This document shows, piece after piece, positions 16,288-23,482 of a stretch of DNA of 48,567 bases. The translations under genes were made by a program, and so were the position numbers. This stretch comes from an uncultured Mesorhizobium sp. (lineage in GTDB: Bacteria; Pseudomonadota; Alphaproteobacteria; Rhizobiales; Rhizobiaceae). Position 1 is the stretch's first letter, and every line of letters starts with the position of its first letter. The notes below the pieces were generated by a model. The model saw nothing but the letters and a program-made list of their open reading frames with translations. It was not told where the DNA came from and made no database searches. The stretch is taken from the NCBI GenBank assembly GCA_937958475.1, contig CALFXR010000021.1:1-48567 (forward strand), in the 5' to 3' direction.

Positions 16288-16329
16288 TGCCATTTTCAGG
16301 CAGGCATGGCAAATCGGCAAGGAATGGCA
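16288..16329. promoter_or_regulatory. TGCCAT half-site array upstream of vapBC
   Basis: TGCCAT at 16288-16293, then its complement ATGGCA at 16306-16311 and 16324-16329, with an exact 18-base period. A further TGCCAT at 16344-16349 falls inside the end of the acyl-CoA dehydrogenase gene. The spacing fits side-by-side binding of AbrB-fold antitoxin dimers upstream of vapB. Confidence 0.5.
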
Positions 16330-16331
16330 GA

Positions 16332-17495
16332 TCACGCCCCTTCTGCCATGATCTCCCGCCCGATCAGCCACCGCCTGATCTCCGACGTACCCGCGCCGAT
16401 CTCGTAGAGCTTGGCATCGCGCAGCAGACGCCCCGCCGGATAGTCGTTGATGTAGCCGTTGCCGCCGAGCAGCTGGATGGCGTCGAGCGCGAGCTTGGTG
16501 CCGTTCTCGGCCGCGTAGAGGATGCAGCCGGCCGCGTCCTTGCGCGTGGTCTCGCCGCGGTCGCAGGCCGCCGCCACGGCGTAGACATAGGCGCGGGTGG
16601 CGTTCATCGTCACGTACATGTCGGCGAGCTTGCCCTGGACCAGCTGGAATTCGCCGATGGCGTGGCCGAACTGGCGGCGTTCCTGGACATACGGCACGGC
16701 GGTATCGAGGCAGGCGGCCATGATGCCGAGCGGGCCGCCGGCGAGCACGACGCGCTCGTAGTCGAGCCCCGACATCAGCACCTCGACGCCGCGGTTCTCC
16801 TCGTGCAGCACGTGCTCGAAGGGCACCTCGACATTGTCGAAGACGAGTTCGCCGGTGTTGGATCCGCGCATGCCGAGCTTGTCGAGCTTCTGCGCCACGG
16901 AGAAGCCGGGCATGTCGCGCTCGATGATGAAGGCGGTGATGCCGCGCGAGCCCATCGTCGGCTGCGTCTTGGCATAGACGACCAGCGTCGAGGCGTCCGG
17001 GCCGTTGGTGATCCACATCTTGGTGCCGTTGAGCACGTAGCGGTCGTTGCGCTTCTCGGCGTTGAGCTTCATCGACACGACGTCCGAACCGGAGCCCGAT
17101 TCCGACATGGCGAGCGCGCCGATCTTCTCGCCGCTGCACAGCGGCGGCAGGAATTCCTCCTTCTGCGCGAGCGTGCCCCAGCGGTTGATCTGGTTGACGC
17201 AGAGGTTGGAGTGCGCGCCGTAGGAGAGGCCGACGGCCGCCGACGCGCGGCTGATCTCCTCCACGGCCACGACATGGGCGAGGTAGCCCAGCCCGGTGCC
17301 GCCGAAATCGGGATTTGCGGTCATGCCGAGCAGGCCGAGGTCGCCGAGCTTCTTCCAGAGGTCGCGCGGAAAGTCGTTGTCGCGGTCGATCGCCGCCGCG
17401 CGCGGCGCGATTTCGTCGGCGGCGAAGCGGCGCACGGTCTCGCGCAGCGCCGCGATGTCCTCGCCGAGGCCGAAATTGATGCCGTTGTCGTACAT
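16332..17495 (-). CDS. ivd: Isovaleryl-CoA dehydrogenase
   Basis: 387 residues. FAD-dependent oxidation of isovaleryl-CoA to 3-methylcrotonyl-CoA, the step before MCC in leucine breakdown; electrons pass to ETF. All three acyl-CoA dehydrogenase domains are present: N-terminal helices, middle beta domain (LAMSESGSGSDVVSMKL, KMWITNGPDA) and C-terminal helices (QRRQ-type segment QERRQFGHAIGEFQLVQGKL, GGNGYINDYPAGRLLRDAKL). The catalytic Glu is E247 in YERVVLAGGPLG, the position typical of isovaleryl-CoA dehydrogenases. The ATG at 17495 has AGGGAGAA 8 bases upstream, and only 2 bases separate it from the tetR stop codon: one operon. Confidence 0.94.
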   Translation of the reverse strand: MYDNGINFGLGEDIAALRETVRRFAADEIAPRAAAIDRDNDFPRDLWKKLGDLGLLGMTANPDFGGTGLGYLAHVVAVEEISRASAAVGLSYGAHSNLCVNQINRWGTLAQKEEFLPPLCSGEKIGALAMSESGSGSDVVSMKLNAEKRNDRYVLNGTKMWITNGPDASTLVVYAKTQPTMGSRGITAFIIERDMPGFSVAQKLDKLGMRGSNTGELVFDNVEVPFEHVLHEENRGVEVLMSGLDYERVVLAGGPLGIMAACLDTAVPYVQERRQFGHAIGEFQLVQGKLADMYVTMNATRAYVYAVAAACDRGETTRKDAAGCILYAAENGTKLALDAIQLLGGNGYINDYPAGRLLRDAKLYEIGAGTSEIRRWLIGREIMAEGA

Positions 17496-17497
17496 CG

Positions 17498-18106
17498 TCA
17501 GTTCTCCCTGGATTTGTCGGCGGCGGTGAGCCGCAAGGTCATGGCGAGGTAGGTGCGCGCCACCTCCTCGACCGAAAGCCGCTCGTCGGGACGGAACCAG
17601 ACGATCACGCCGGTGATCATCTGGATGATCGCCATGGCGGTCAGGCCGACATCGTCGACCGCGAGCCGTCCGCCCTCGGCGCCGTCGCGCAGGATGGCGC
17701 GCAGTTCCTTCTCGTAGGCGCCGCGCAGGCGCAGGATCTGGCTCAGCCTCTCCTTCGACAGGCTGCGCAGTTCCATGTTGGAGACGTGGGTGGAATGGCG
17801 CCGCTCGACATGGAAGCGGATGTGGTTGTCGACGAAGGCGGAGAGCCGCGCCACCGGATCGGGATCGGCCGGCCGCACCGCGTCCCAGGAGGCGATCAGC
17901 GCTTCCATGTGGCGGCGCATCAGATCGAAGAGCAGGTCTTCCTTGGTGGCGAAGTAGCGGTAGAGCGCCGCCGACTGCACGCCGACGGCGGCCGCGATCT
18001 GCCTGGTCGTCACCGCCTCGTAGCCACGCCGCGCGAAGAGGTCCACGGCCGCATCGCGGATCGCGGCTTCCGTGCGCTCGCCGTCCGAACCCGTCGTCCG
18101 CGCCAT
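17498..18106 (-). CDS. TetR-family regulator of the leucine-catabolic genes (inferred)
   Basis: 202 residues. N-terminal TetR helix-turn-helix: AAIRDAAVDLFARRGYEAVT, TRQIAAAVGVQSAALYRYF, followed by a ligand-binding helical domain. Its ligand is probably an acyl-CoA by analogy with regulators of acyl-CoA dehydrogenase operons. It is the first gene of the tetR-ivd operon; a good promoter and inverted repeat upstream (18123-18153) suggest autoregulation. The ATG at 18106 has a GGGGGAG site. The target set is inferred from position only. Confidence 0.85.
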   Translation of the reverse strand: MARTTGSDGERTEAAIRDAAVDLFARRGYEAVTTRQIAAAVGVQSAALYRYFATKEDLLFDLMRRHMEALIASWDAVRPADPDPVARLSAFVDNHIRFHVERRHSTHVSNMELRSLSKERLSQILRLRGAYEKELRAILRDGAEGGRLAVDDVGLTAMAIIQMITGVIVWFRPDERLSVEEVARTYLAMTLRLTAADKSREN

Positions 18107-18122
18107 GGCTCCCCCCTGGCGC

Positions 18123-18153
18123 AATTAATAAAACAATCGATCAATTAATTCAA
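18123..18153 (-). promoter_or_regulatory. Sigma-70-type promoter and operator of tetR-ivd
   Basis: On the minus strand TTGAAT (18153-18148), a 17-base spacer and TATTAA (18130-18125) form a good promoter 19 bases before the tetR start. AATTAAT (18123-18129) and ATTAATT (18144-18150) form an inverted repeat over it, with ATCGAT between; a bound TetR dimer would block RNA polymerase. Confidence 0.65.
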
Positions 18154-18184
18154 GCGGCGCAGGTCGTCTGTAGTGGGCGGTGCC

Positions 18185-18439
18185 TCAGCGGCGGCCGTCC
18201 TCGTCCTCGGCGAGGCCTTCGAGGTCGCCGAAGCGGACGATGAGGAACAGCGCCGCCGCCCAGAACGCCAGTGCGTGGATGGAGGCGCCCGTCGCGACGA
18301 TCACGGCGAAGGCGAGGACCGCGGCGATGCGGGACGCGGCGGCGTCTTTCCGACGCGACCGGGCATGTTCCGGCCGCGCCGCTTCAGGCGTCGTGCCCGT
18401 GGGCCGCGAGGCTTGTTGCCTTCTGCTTGCGCCTCTCAT
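18185..18439 (-). CDS. Small two-helix membrane protein
   Basis: 84 residues. A basic, Pro-rich N-terminal tail (about 1-34) precedes two hydrophobic stretches (IAAVLAFAVIVATGASIHAL and LAFWAAALFLIVRF) and a short acidic end. The ATG at 18439 has GGGAGG 6 bases upstream. No family recognised. It lies between the tetR promoter and the divergent LysR gene. Confidence 0.6.
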   Translation of the reverse strand: MRGASRRQQASRPTGTTPEAARPEHARSRRKDAAASRIAAVLAFAVIVATGASIHALAFWAAALFLIVRFGDLEGLAEDEDGRR

Positions 18440-18552
18440 CGTCGCCTCCCGATCACGTCCTGATGCACACACCGGACAACGCAGGATGGCCGAAAAGTAT
18501 GCATCGGAAAAACGAAAGCTTTTCTGGACATGGTGCGGGAATATTGCACTGA

Positions 18553-19440
18553 ATGACGGCCGCAGCCGGGGAGGGGCCGCAATTGGACATTGACCGCGCC
18601 CGAACCTTCCTCGAGATCGTCCGCCTGGGCAGCTTCCTCAAGGCGGCCGAGCGGCTCAACGTATCGCAGACCACGGTCAGCGCCCGCATCCGCGCGCTGG
18701 AGGAGGAACTCGGCCGCGCGCTCTTCGTGCGCAACCGCAGCGGTGCCAGGCTGACCTCCGCCGGCGTCGAGTTCGACCGCTACGCGCGCAGCTTCGTCCA
18801 GGTCTGGGAGCGGGCCCGCCAGCGGCTGGCGCTGCCGCCGGGCAAGAGCGGCATCGTCGGCATCGGCGCAGAGTTAAGCCTGTGGAGCCCGCTGCTCGTC
18901 GACTGGATGGCGGCGCTGAAGGCCGAGGCGCCGGAACTGGCGATCCATGCCCATGTCGGCGCGCCGGCGAAGCTCACCGAGGACATCGATTCCGGCGCGA
19001 TCGACGTCGCCATCCTCTACGCCCCGCAGCTCGCGCCGGGCTTCGTCGTCGAGCGCGTGCTGGACGATCAGCTCGTTCAGGTCGCGCCCGGCGCCACGGC
19101 GCCCGCCGGAGCGGCCTCGACGGAGGCGATCTTCGTCGATTGGGGACCGGCCTTTCCCCTCCTGCACGGTGGCCAGGCGCGGTTCCACGCCGCGGCCGGC
19201 ACGGTCGTCGACTTCGGTCCCCTCGGCCTCGCCCACCTGCTCGGCACCGGCGGGCGCGGCTACTTCCGCCGCTCCATGGTAGCCCCGCTGATCGCGGAGG
19301 GGCGGCTGGCGGTGGTAGCCGAGGCGCCGACCTTTCCCTATCCGGCCTATGCCGTGCGCGCCGAGGAACCCGAGGAGCGCCGCGAGGTCGCCGTCGCCCT
19401 GGCGATCCTGCGGAAGGTGCTGGCCGGCCCCGGGGGCTGA
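18553..19440 (+). CDS. LysR-family transcriptional regulator
   Basis: 295 residues from the ATG at 18553. Winged HTH: RTFLEIVRLGSFLKAAERL, NVSQTTVSARIRALEEELGR, LFVRNRSGARLT; then a LysR effector-binding domain. The better-supported start may be TTG at 18583 (285 residues, LDIDRARTF), which has GGGGAGGGG about 8 bases upstream, whereas the ATG has no clear site. It is convergent with the aminotransferase gene and divergent from the small membrane protein. Its target is not evident. Confidence 0.88.
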   Translation: MTAAAGEGPQLDIDRARTFLEIVRLGSFLKAAERLNVSQTTVSARIRALEEELGRALFVRNRSGARLTSAGVEFDRYARSFVQVWERARQRLALPPGKSGIVGIGAELSLWSPLLVDWMAALKAEAPELAIHAHVGAPAKLTEDIDSGAIDVAILYAPQLAPGFVVERVLDDQLVQVAPGATAPAGAASTEAIFVDWGPAFPLLHGGQARFHAAAGTVVDFGPLGLAHLLGTGGRGYFRRSMVAPLIAEGRLAVVAEAPTFPYPAYAVRAEEPEERREVAVALAILRKVLAGPGG

Positions 19441-19476
19441 GCCGCCGATCGTGCTGAAGCTGCGGTCTTGCCGCGT

Positions 19477-20583
19477 TCAGCCCCGCGCCGCGGCGAGCGC
19501 CTTCGGCAGTTCCTCGGCGAAGATGTCGAGTTCGTGCGGCAGGCCGACGCTGACGCGGATGCAGCGGTCGAGCACCGGCACCATCGGCTTGCGGATGAAG
19601 ACGTCGCGGGCGAGCATCTCCTGCAGCACCTTCAGCGCAAACGCCCCGTCGGCGCCGCAGTCGATGGTGACGAAATTGGTCGCCGACGCGATCGGCCGGA
19701 GTCCGTTGTCGCGGGCGATCCTGGCGATCCGCTCGCGGCCGGCCGCCACCTTGCCGACGACGTCGCCGAGCCAGTCCTGGTCGGCGATCGCCGCCTCGCC
19801 GGCGACCAGCGCCATGCGGTTGACGCCGTAGTGGTTGCGGATCTTCTCGAAGTCGCGGATCGCCTGCGCCTCGCCGATGGCGTAGCCGCAGCGGATGCCC
19901 GCGAGCCCGTAGGCCTTGGAGAAGGTGCGCAGGGTGATCAGGTTCGGCCGCGACACGTCGAGCGGCGGCTGCGCCGAGGCCGGCCCGGTCTCGCCATAGG
20001 CCTCGTCGAGCAGCACCATCGTCGTTTCCGGGACCGCCTCGACGAAACGGCGGATCTCGCCGGCCTCCCACCAGGTGCCCATCGGATTGTCGGGGTTGGA
20101 GAGGTAGACCAGCGGCGCGGCGTTGCGCTTCACCGCGTCGAGCAGGCCCTCGAGGTTCTCGCGGTCGCGGTCGAAGGGCACGGCGACGAGGTTGGCGCCG
20201 AAGCCGGCGACGTGGAAGTTGAAGGTCGGATAGGCGCCGAGCGAGGTGACCACGGCGGCGCCCGCCGGCGCGTACATGCGCACGGCGAGGTTGAGCAGGC
20301 CGTCGATGCCCTCGCCGACCACGACGTTTTCGATGCCGACGCCGAGATGCGCCGCGATCGCCGCCTTCAGGTCGAAATTGTCGGGGTCGCAGTACATCCA
20401 CATGTCCTTCGCCGCCCCGGCTATGGCGGCGATCACCTTCGGCGACGGGCCGAAGCTGCTCTCGTTGGCGCCGATGCGGGCACGGAACGGCGCGCCGCGA
20501 CCGCGTTCCTGGGCTTCGGGGCCGACGAAGGGGACGAACGAGGGCAGCGATGCGACGAGCGGCGTAAGCGGGGGGCGGATCAT
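19477..20583 (-). CDS. PLP-dependent aminotransferase, class I/II (histidinol-phosphate-aminotransferase-like)
   Basis: 368 residues of fold-type I aminotransferase. Visible features: NESSFGPSPKVIAAI, NPDNPMGTWW, LLDEAYGETGPASAQ and the PLP lysine in TLRTFSKAYGLAGIRCGYAI, with RVSVGLPHELDIF at the end. This is the HisC-like pattern used by many amino-acid aminotransferases. No his genes are near, so a catabolic or specialised substrate is likely. It follows the serine hydrolase gene by 65 bases on the same strand and probably shares its transcript. The start at 20583 is the first good in-frame ATG; upstream extension reads antisense through the hydrolase. Confidence 0.88.
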   Translation of the reverse strand: MIRPPLTPLVASLPSFVPFVGPEAQERGRGAPFRARIGANESSFGPSPKVIAAIAGAAKDMWMYCDPDNFDLKAAIAAHLGVGIENVVVGEGIDGLLNLAVRMYAPAGAAVVTSLGAYPTFNFHVAGFGANLVAVPFDRDRENLEGLLDAVKRNAAPLVYLSNPDNPMGTWWEAGEIRRFVEAVPETTMVLLDEAYGETGPASAQPPLDVSRPNLITLRTFSKAYGLAGIRCGYAIGEAQAIRDFEKIRNHYGVNRMALVAGEAAIADQDWLGDVVGKVAAGRERIARIARDNGLRPIASATNFVTIDCGADGAFALKVLQEMLARDVFIRKPMVPVLDRCIRVSVGLPHELDIFAEELPKALAAARG

Positions 20584-20648
20584 CCTGGGCGTCCTGGACT
20601 GGATGGGAGGAATGCGGCCGGCGGCGAAGAGGACCTTCGCCTCGGCCT

Positions 20649-21815
20649 TCACAGCGTTCGCGCGATCTCCGCGAGCACCTTGATCTCGTGGAGCGCGGTC
20701 GGGTCGTCGCTCGGCGCGGGCAGCGACGAGACCTTGGCCAGTACCACCCGGCTGGTCGGGTCGACCCATAGCCACTGGCCGTGGATGCCGATGGCGCAGA
20801 ACGAGCCGCGCCCATCGCCGACGTCGTACCAGCACGAGCGGTAGCGGCCTTCGGGGAACATGTAGAAGAAGTCGCCGTCGACCCAGGCCTGCCGGTCGCC
20901 GTTGCTGCGCATGTCGTCGATCCACGCGGTCGGGATCACCTGCGTGCCCGCCGCGGTCCTGCCGCCGTCGAGGATGAGCTGGCCGAGGCGCGCAAGGTCG
21001 GCCACCGTGATGCAGATGCCGCCCGCCGCCCGCGACGAGCCGGCGCGGTCGATGGTCACGTAGGCGCTGCCGGTCGCTCCCATCGGTCCCCACAGCCGCT
21101 CGGCGAGATAGTCGGGAAAGCGCACGCCCGCGGCGCGCTCGACGACCAGCCCGAGCATGTCGGTATTGGGCGAGACGTAGTGGAAGCGCTGGCCGTGCGG
21201 GTGGCCGGCCTTGCCAAGGGTCGACAGGAAACCGACCATGTTCTCCTCGGGCTCGCCGGGGCGGGCCGGGTTCCACAGCATCGCCCGCCTGTAGCGGTCG
21301 AAGGCGCCGCCGGCGTCGAGATAGGCCTCGTCGAAGTCGATGCTGACCACCATGTCGAGCAGGTCGCGAACCGTGGCGTCGCCATAGGCCGAGCCGCGGA
21401 CTTCGGGAACATAGGCGGTGACCTGCGCCGAGAGGTCGAGCCTGCCGTCGTCGGCGGCGATGCCCGCGAGCACGGCGGTGATCGATTTCGACACGGAGAA
21501 GACGACGTGCGGCAGGTCGGCATCCGCATGCGCGCCGTACCATTCGCCGACGGTGGCGCCATGCTTCAGCGCGACGAAGCCGTCGGCGTGGCTGTCGCGG
21601 AAATGGGTTTCGAGCGGAACTGGCCTGCCGTCGCGGCCCGATACTTCGATGCTTTCGAGCGCGCCGGCGGAGATCGACACGCGGCCAGCCGGCGTCCGCG
21701 GCTGGATCGTCGCCGTCGGCACGAATTCGCCGACATGCTGGAAGGTCCAGGCGTTGTGCGGCGCCGTCCGCCAGTTGGCGAGCGACATCGCCGCTCTCGT
21801 CGAAACGCTGGTCAT
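20649..21815 (-). CDS. Beta-lactamase-fold serine hydrolase (6-aminohexanoate-dimer-hydrolase-like)
   Basis: 388 residues, close to NylB-type hydrolases (about 390). The nucleophile and general base lie in SVSK (S-x-x-K, FSVSKSITAVLAG) and the Tyr in YVSPNTD (Y-x-x/N motif). Other class C-like features are DLLDMVVSIDFDE and GGICITVADLARLGQLIL. No signal peptide, so it is probably cytoplasmic, cleaving a small amide or ester and not acting on cell-wall peptides. The ATG at 21815 has GGGGGAG. It is upstream of the aminotransferase gene; amide hydrolysis followed by transamination of the released amine or amino acid would be a sensible pair (inference). Confidence 0.85.
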   Translation of the reverse strand: MTSVSTRAAMSLANWRTAPHNAWTFQHVGEFVPTATIQPRTPAGRVSISAGALESIEVSGRDGRPVPLETHFRDSHADGFVALKHGATVGEWYGAHADADLPHVVFSVSKSITAVLAGIAADDGRLDLSAQVTAYVPEVRGSAYGDATVRDLLDMVVSIDFDEAYLDAGGAFDRYRRAMLWNPARPGEPEENMVGFLSTLGKAGHPHGQRFHYVSPNTDMLGLVVERAAGVRFPDYLAERLWGPMGATGSAYVTIDRAGSSRAAGGICITVADLARLGQLILDGGRTAAGTQVIPTAWIDDMRSNGDRQAWVDGDFFYMFPEGRYRSCWYDVGDGRGSFCAIGIHGQWLWVDPTSRVVLAKVSSLPAPSDDPTALHEIKVLAEIARTL

Positions 21816-21882
21816 GCCGGCTCCCCCGCAGTCAGATTGCGCGCCAGCAGATACCGCGCGGCCCGAAGCCGGGCAACAAAAA

Positions 21883-21904
21883 ACCCGGCGGTCGCCCGCC
21901 GGGT
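21883..21904 (-). terminator. Terminator after the first porin gene
   Basis: On the minus strand ACCCGGCGG/CCGCCGGGT (9 bp, 4-base loop) is followed by TTTTTTG, 25 bases beyond the porin stop. The plus-strand side (CTTTGTTGT) is also T-rich, but no plus-strand gene ends here. Confidence 0.85.
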
Positions 21905-21929
21905 CTTTGTTGTCCCCCTGAGGAGGAGA

Positions 21930-23096
21930 TCAGAAGTAGCGCGTGAAGCGCAGGAAGCCGGAAACCGTGCCGTTCTGGCCGGTGGCCTTGTCGTAGTTGA
22001 TTTCCGAGCGCACCTCGAAGTTGGTGACCGGGGTCCAGATGAAGGCGAGTTCGCCAGCCAGGAGGCTCGGCGAGCCAGGCGCGGCGTAGTTGGTGTCGGC
22101 GATGTACTGGGCGGCGACCGACGCGGCGAGGGTCGGGGTGAACTGGCCGTAGTAGGCGGCCATGACCGACCAGCGTCCGCCGACCGAGTAGGCGTTGGCG
22201 TTGTTGGCGTAGAAGCCGAGCAGGCGGAGCGAGTGGCCTTCCATCGGCAGGTTGACCTGCGCGCCGAGCGACGCGGCCCAGCCGTCGACGCCCGAGAGGC
22301 CAGCGGCGCGAGCGCCGAGCCAGGCAGCCGAACCCGGAGCGATGTCCTCGTCATAGGCGACCTTCGCCCAGACCGAGCCCCACGACTGGCCGATGCCGGC
22401 CACGCCGACGACGTCGGGCATGAAGTTCGAGTTGCCGTCGTCTTCGAGCGACAGCGTGGCGAAGAAGCCATTGCCGCCGGTGAACGAGTACTGGATCACG
22501 TTGCGCTGCTGGTAGGCGTAGTAGAGGCCGCCCCAGGTATAGGAGCCCCAGCTCGACGCGCCGCCGTTCATCGTGTCGTTCCACGCCGATTCGGTGTAGC
22601 CCATGCGCAGGCCGCCGAGCGACAGGAAGGCCTGGTCGAGGCGGACGACGCCGTCGCCGCCGTAGTTGAACGTGCCGATCGCGTTACCCTGAGCGTCGAA
22701 GGCGGTGCCGATCTGGTTCTGCGCGTCCCAGTTGGCCTGGAGGCGGATATAGCCGCGCAGCATGCCCCACTCGGTTTCCGAACGGGCGTCGAAGTTGACG
22801 CGGGCTTCGATGTCCGACGCCCAGTTCTGCGAGCTGACGCCGAACCAGTCGTTGAAGCCGACCGTGTCGCGCCCGCCGCGGTAGCTCGAGGCGGTGACCT
22901 GGTACCAGACGTAGCCGGAGATGGCCAGGCAGGTCTCGGTGCCGGGGATGTAGAAGAAGCCTGCGCCGTAGACGTCGCAGACGCGGACGTACTCGACGGG
23001 CTCGGGCTCGGCGATCACGACCGCGTCGGCCGCGCGTGCACCGCTCACCGCCACCAGGGCCGCCGCGGATCCGAGAAGGATGCTCTTGATGTTCAT
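21930..23096 (-). CDS. Porin, Omp2/rhizobial family (copy 1)
   Basis: 388-residue outer-membrane trimeric beta-barrel porin. Signal peptide MNIKSILLGSAAALVAVSGA, cleavage ARA-AD. The mature start has the conserved VEYVRVCDVYGAGFFYIPGT and ETCLAISGYVWYQ with the Cys pair typical of alphaproteobacterial porins. It ends FLRFTRYF with terminal Phe, the BAM recognition signal. Regular alternation and constriction-loop-like Gly/Asn-rich segments fit a 16-strand barrel. The ATG at 23096 has TGGAG upstream. About 85 bases coding the mature N-terminus are almost identical to the porins at 46438 and 48048, so the three are recent paralogues or subject to gene conversion. Confidence 0.93.
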   Translation of the reverse strand: MNIKSILLGSAAALVAVSGARAADAVVIAEPEPVEYVRVCDVYGAGFFYIPGTETCLAISGYVWYQVTASSYRGGRDTVGFNDWFGVSSQNWASDIEARVNFDARSETEWGMLRGYIRLQANWDAQNQIGTAFDAQGNAIGTFNYGGDGVVRLDQAFLSLGGLRMGYTESAWNDTMNGGASSWGSYTWGGLYYAYQQRNVIQYSFTGGNGFFATLSLEDDGNSNFMPDVVGVAGIGQSWGSVWAKVAYDEDIAPGSAAWLGARAAGLSGVDGWAASLGAQVNLPMEGHSLRLLGFYANNANAYSVGGRWSVMAAYYGQFTPTLAASVAAQYIADTNYAAPGSPSLLAGELAFIWTPVTNFEVRSEINYDKATGQNGTVSGFLRFTRYF

Positions 23097-23482
23097 TGCG
23101 ATCTCCAGTCGAAAAATTTTTGCTTCATTCACCCGCTGGCCGGTACGCCAGTGTCCCCCGGCTTCGAATACGCGTCCGAATGAACTGCCTCAGTTCTCCT
23201 GCAAATCCTTTGTCGGTTCAATAGCGGCGCCATCCCGCCGCCTTGGTCCGGCTGTCGATGTGTCCGCGCTGTGGCTAAAATGATACAAAAAATTGTCGTG
23301 GAAACGAGCAAACCGGCCCATTGCCGTTTTGCGGTGCAGCATGCCTTCTCGTTTTGCCTGCATGGAAGGCAGCGCCGGCAGCGTCGCGGCGGGCGCAGCC
23401 GAGGGCGAAGGCCACGAATCGATGGCCGGGAGCGCCCGATTCGAAGCGTTTCGACCATCCACCGGCCGGTTCGCCCGCCGAG
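23097..23482. other. Gap between porin copy 1 and the MttB-family gene
   Basis: 386 bases holding the porin leader and the 3' flank of the methyltransferase gene. A homopolymer-rich segment lies near 23272-23300, possibly part of the porin promoter; no boxes are convincing. No gene supported: the open frames here are antisense or extensions of neighbours. Confidence 0.4.
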
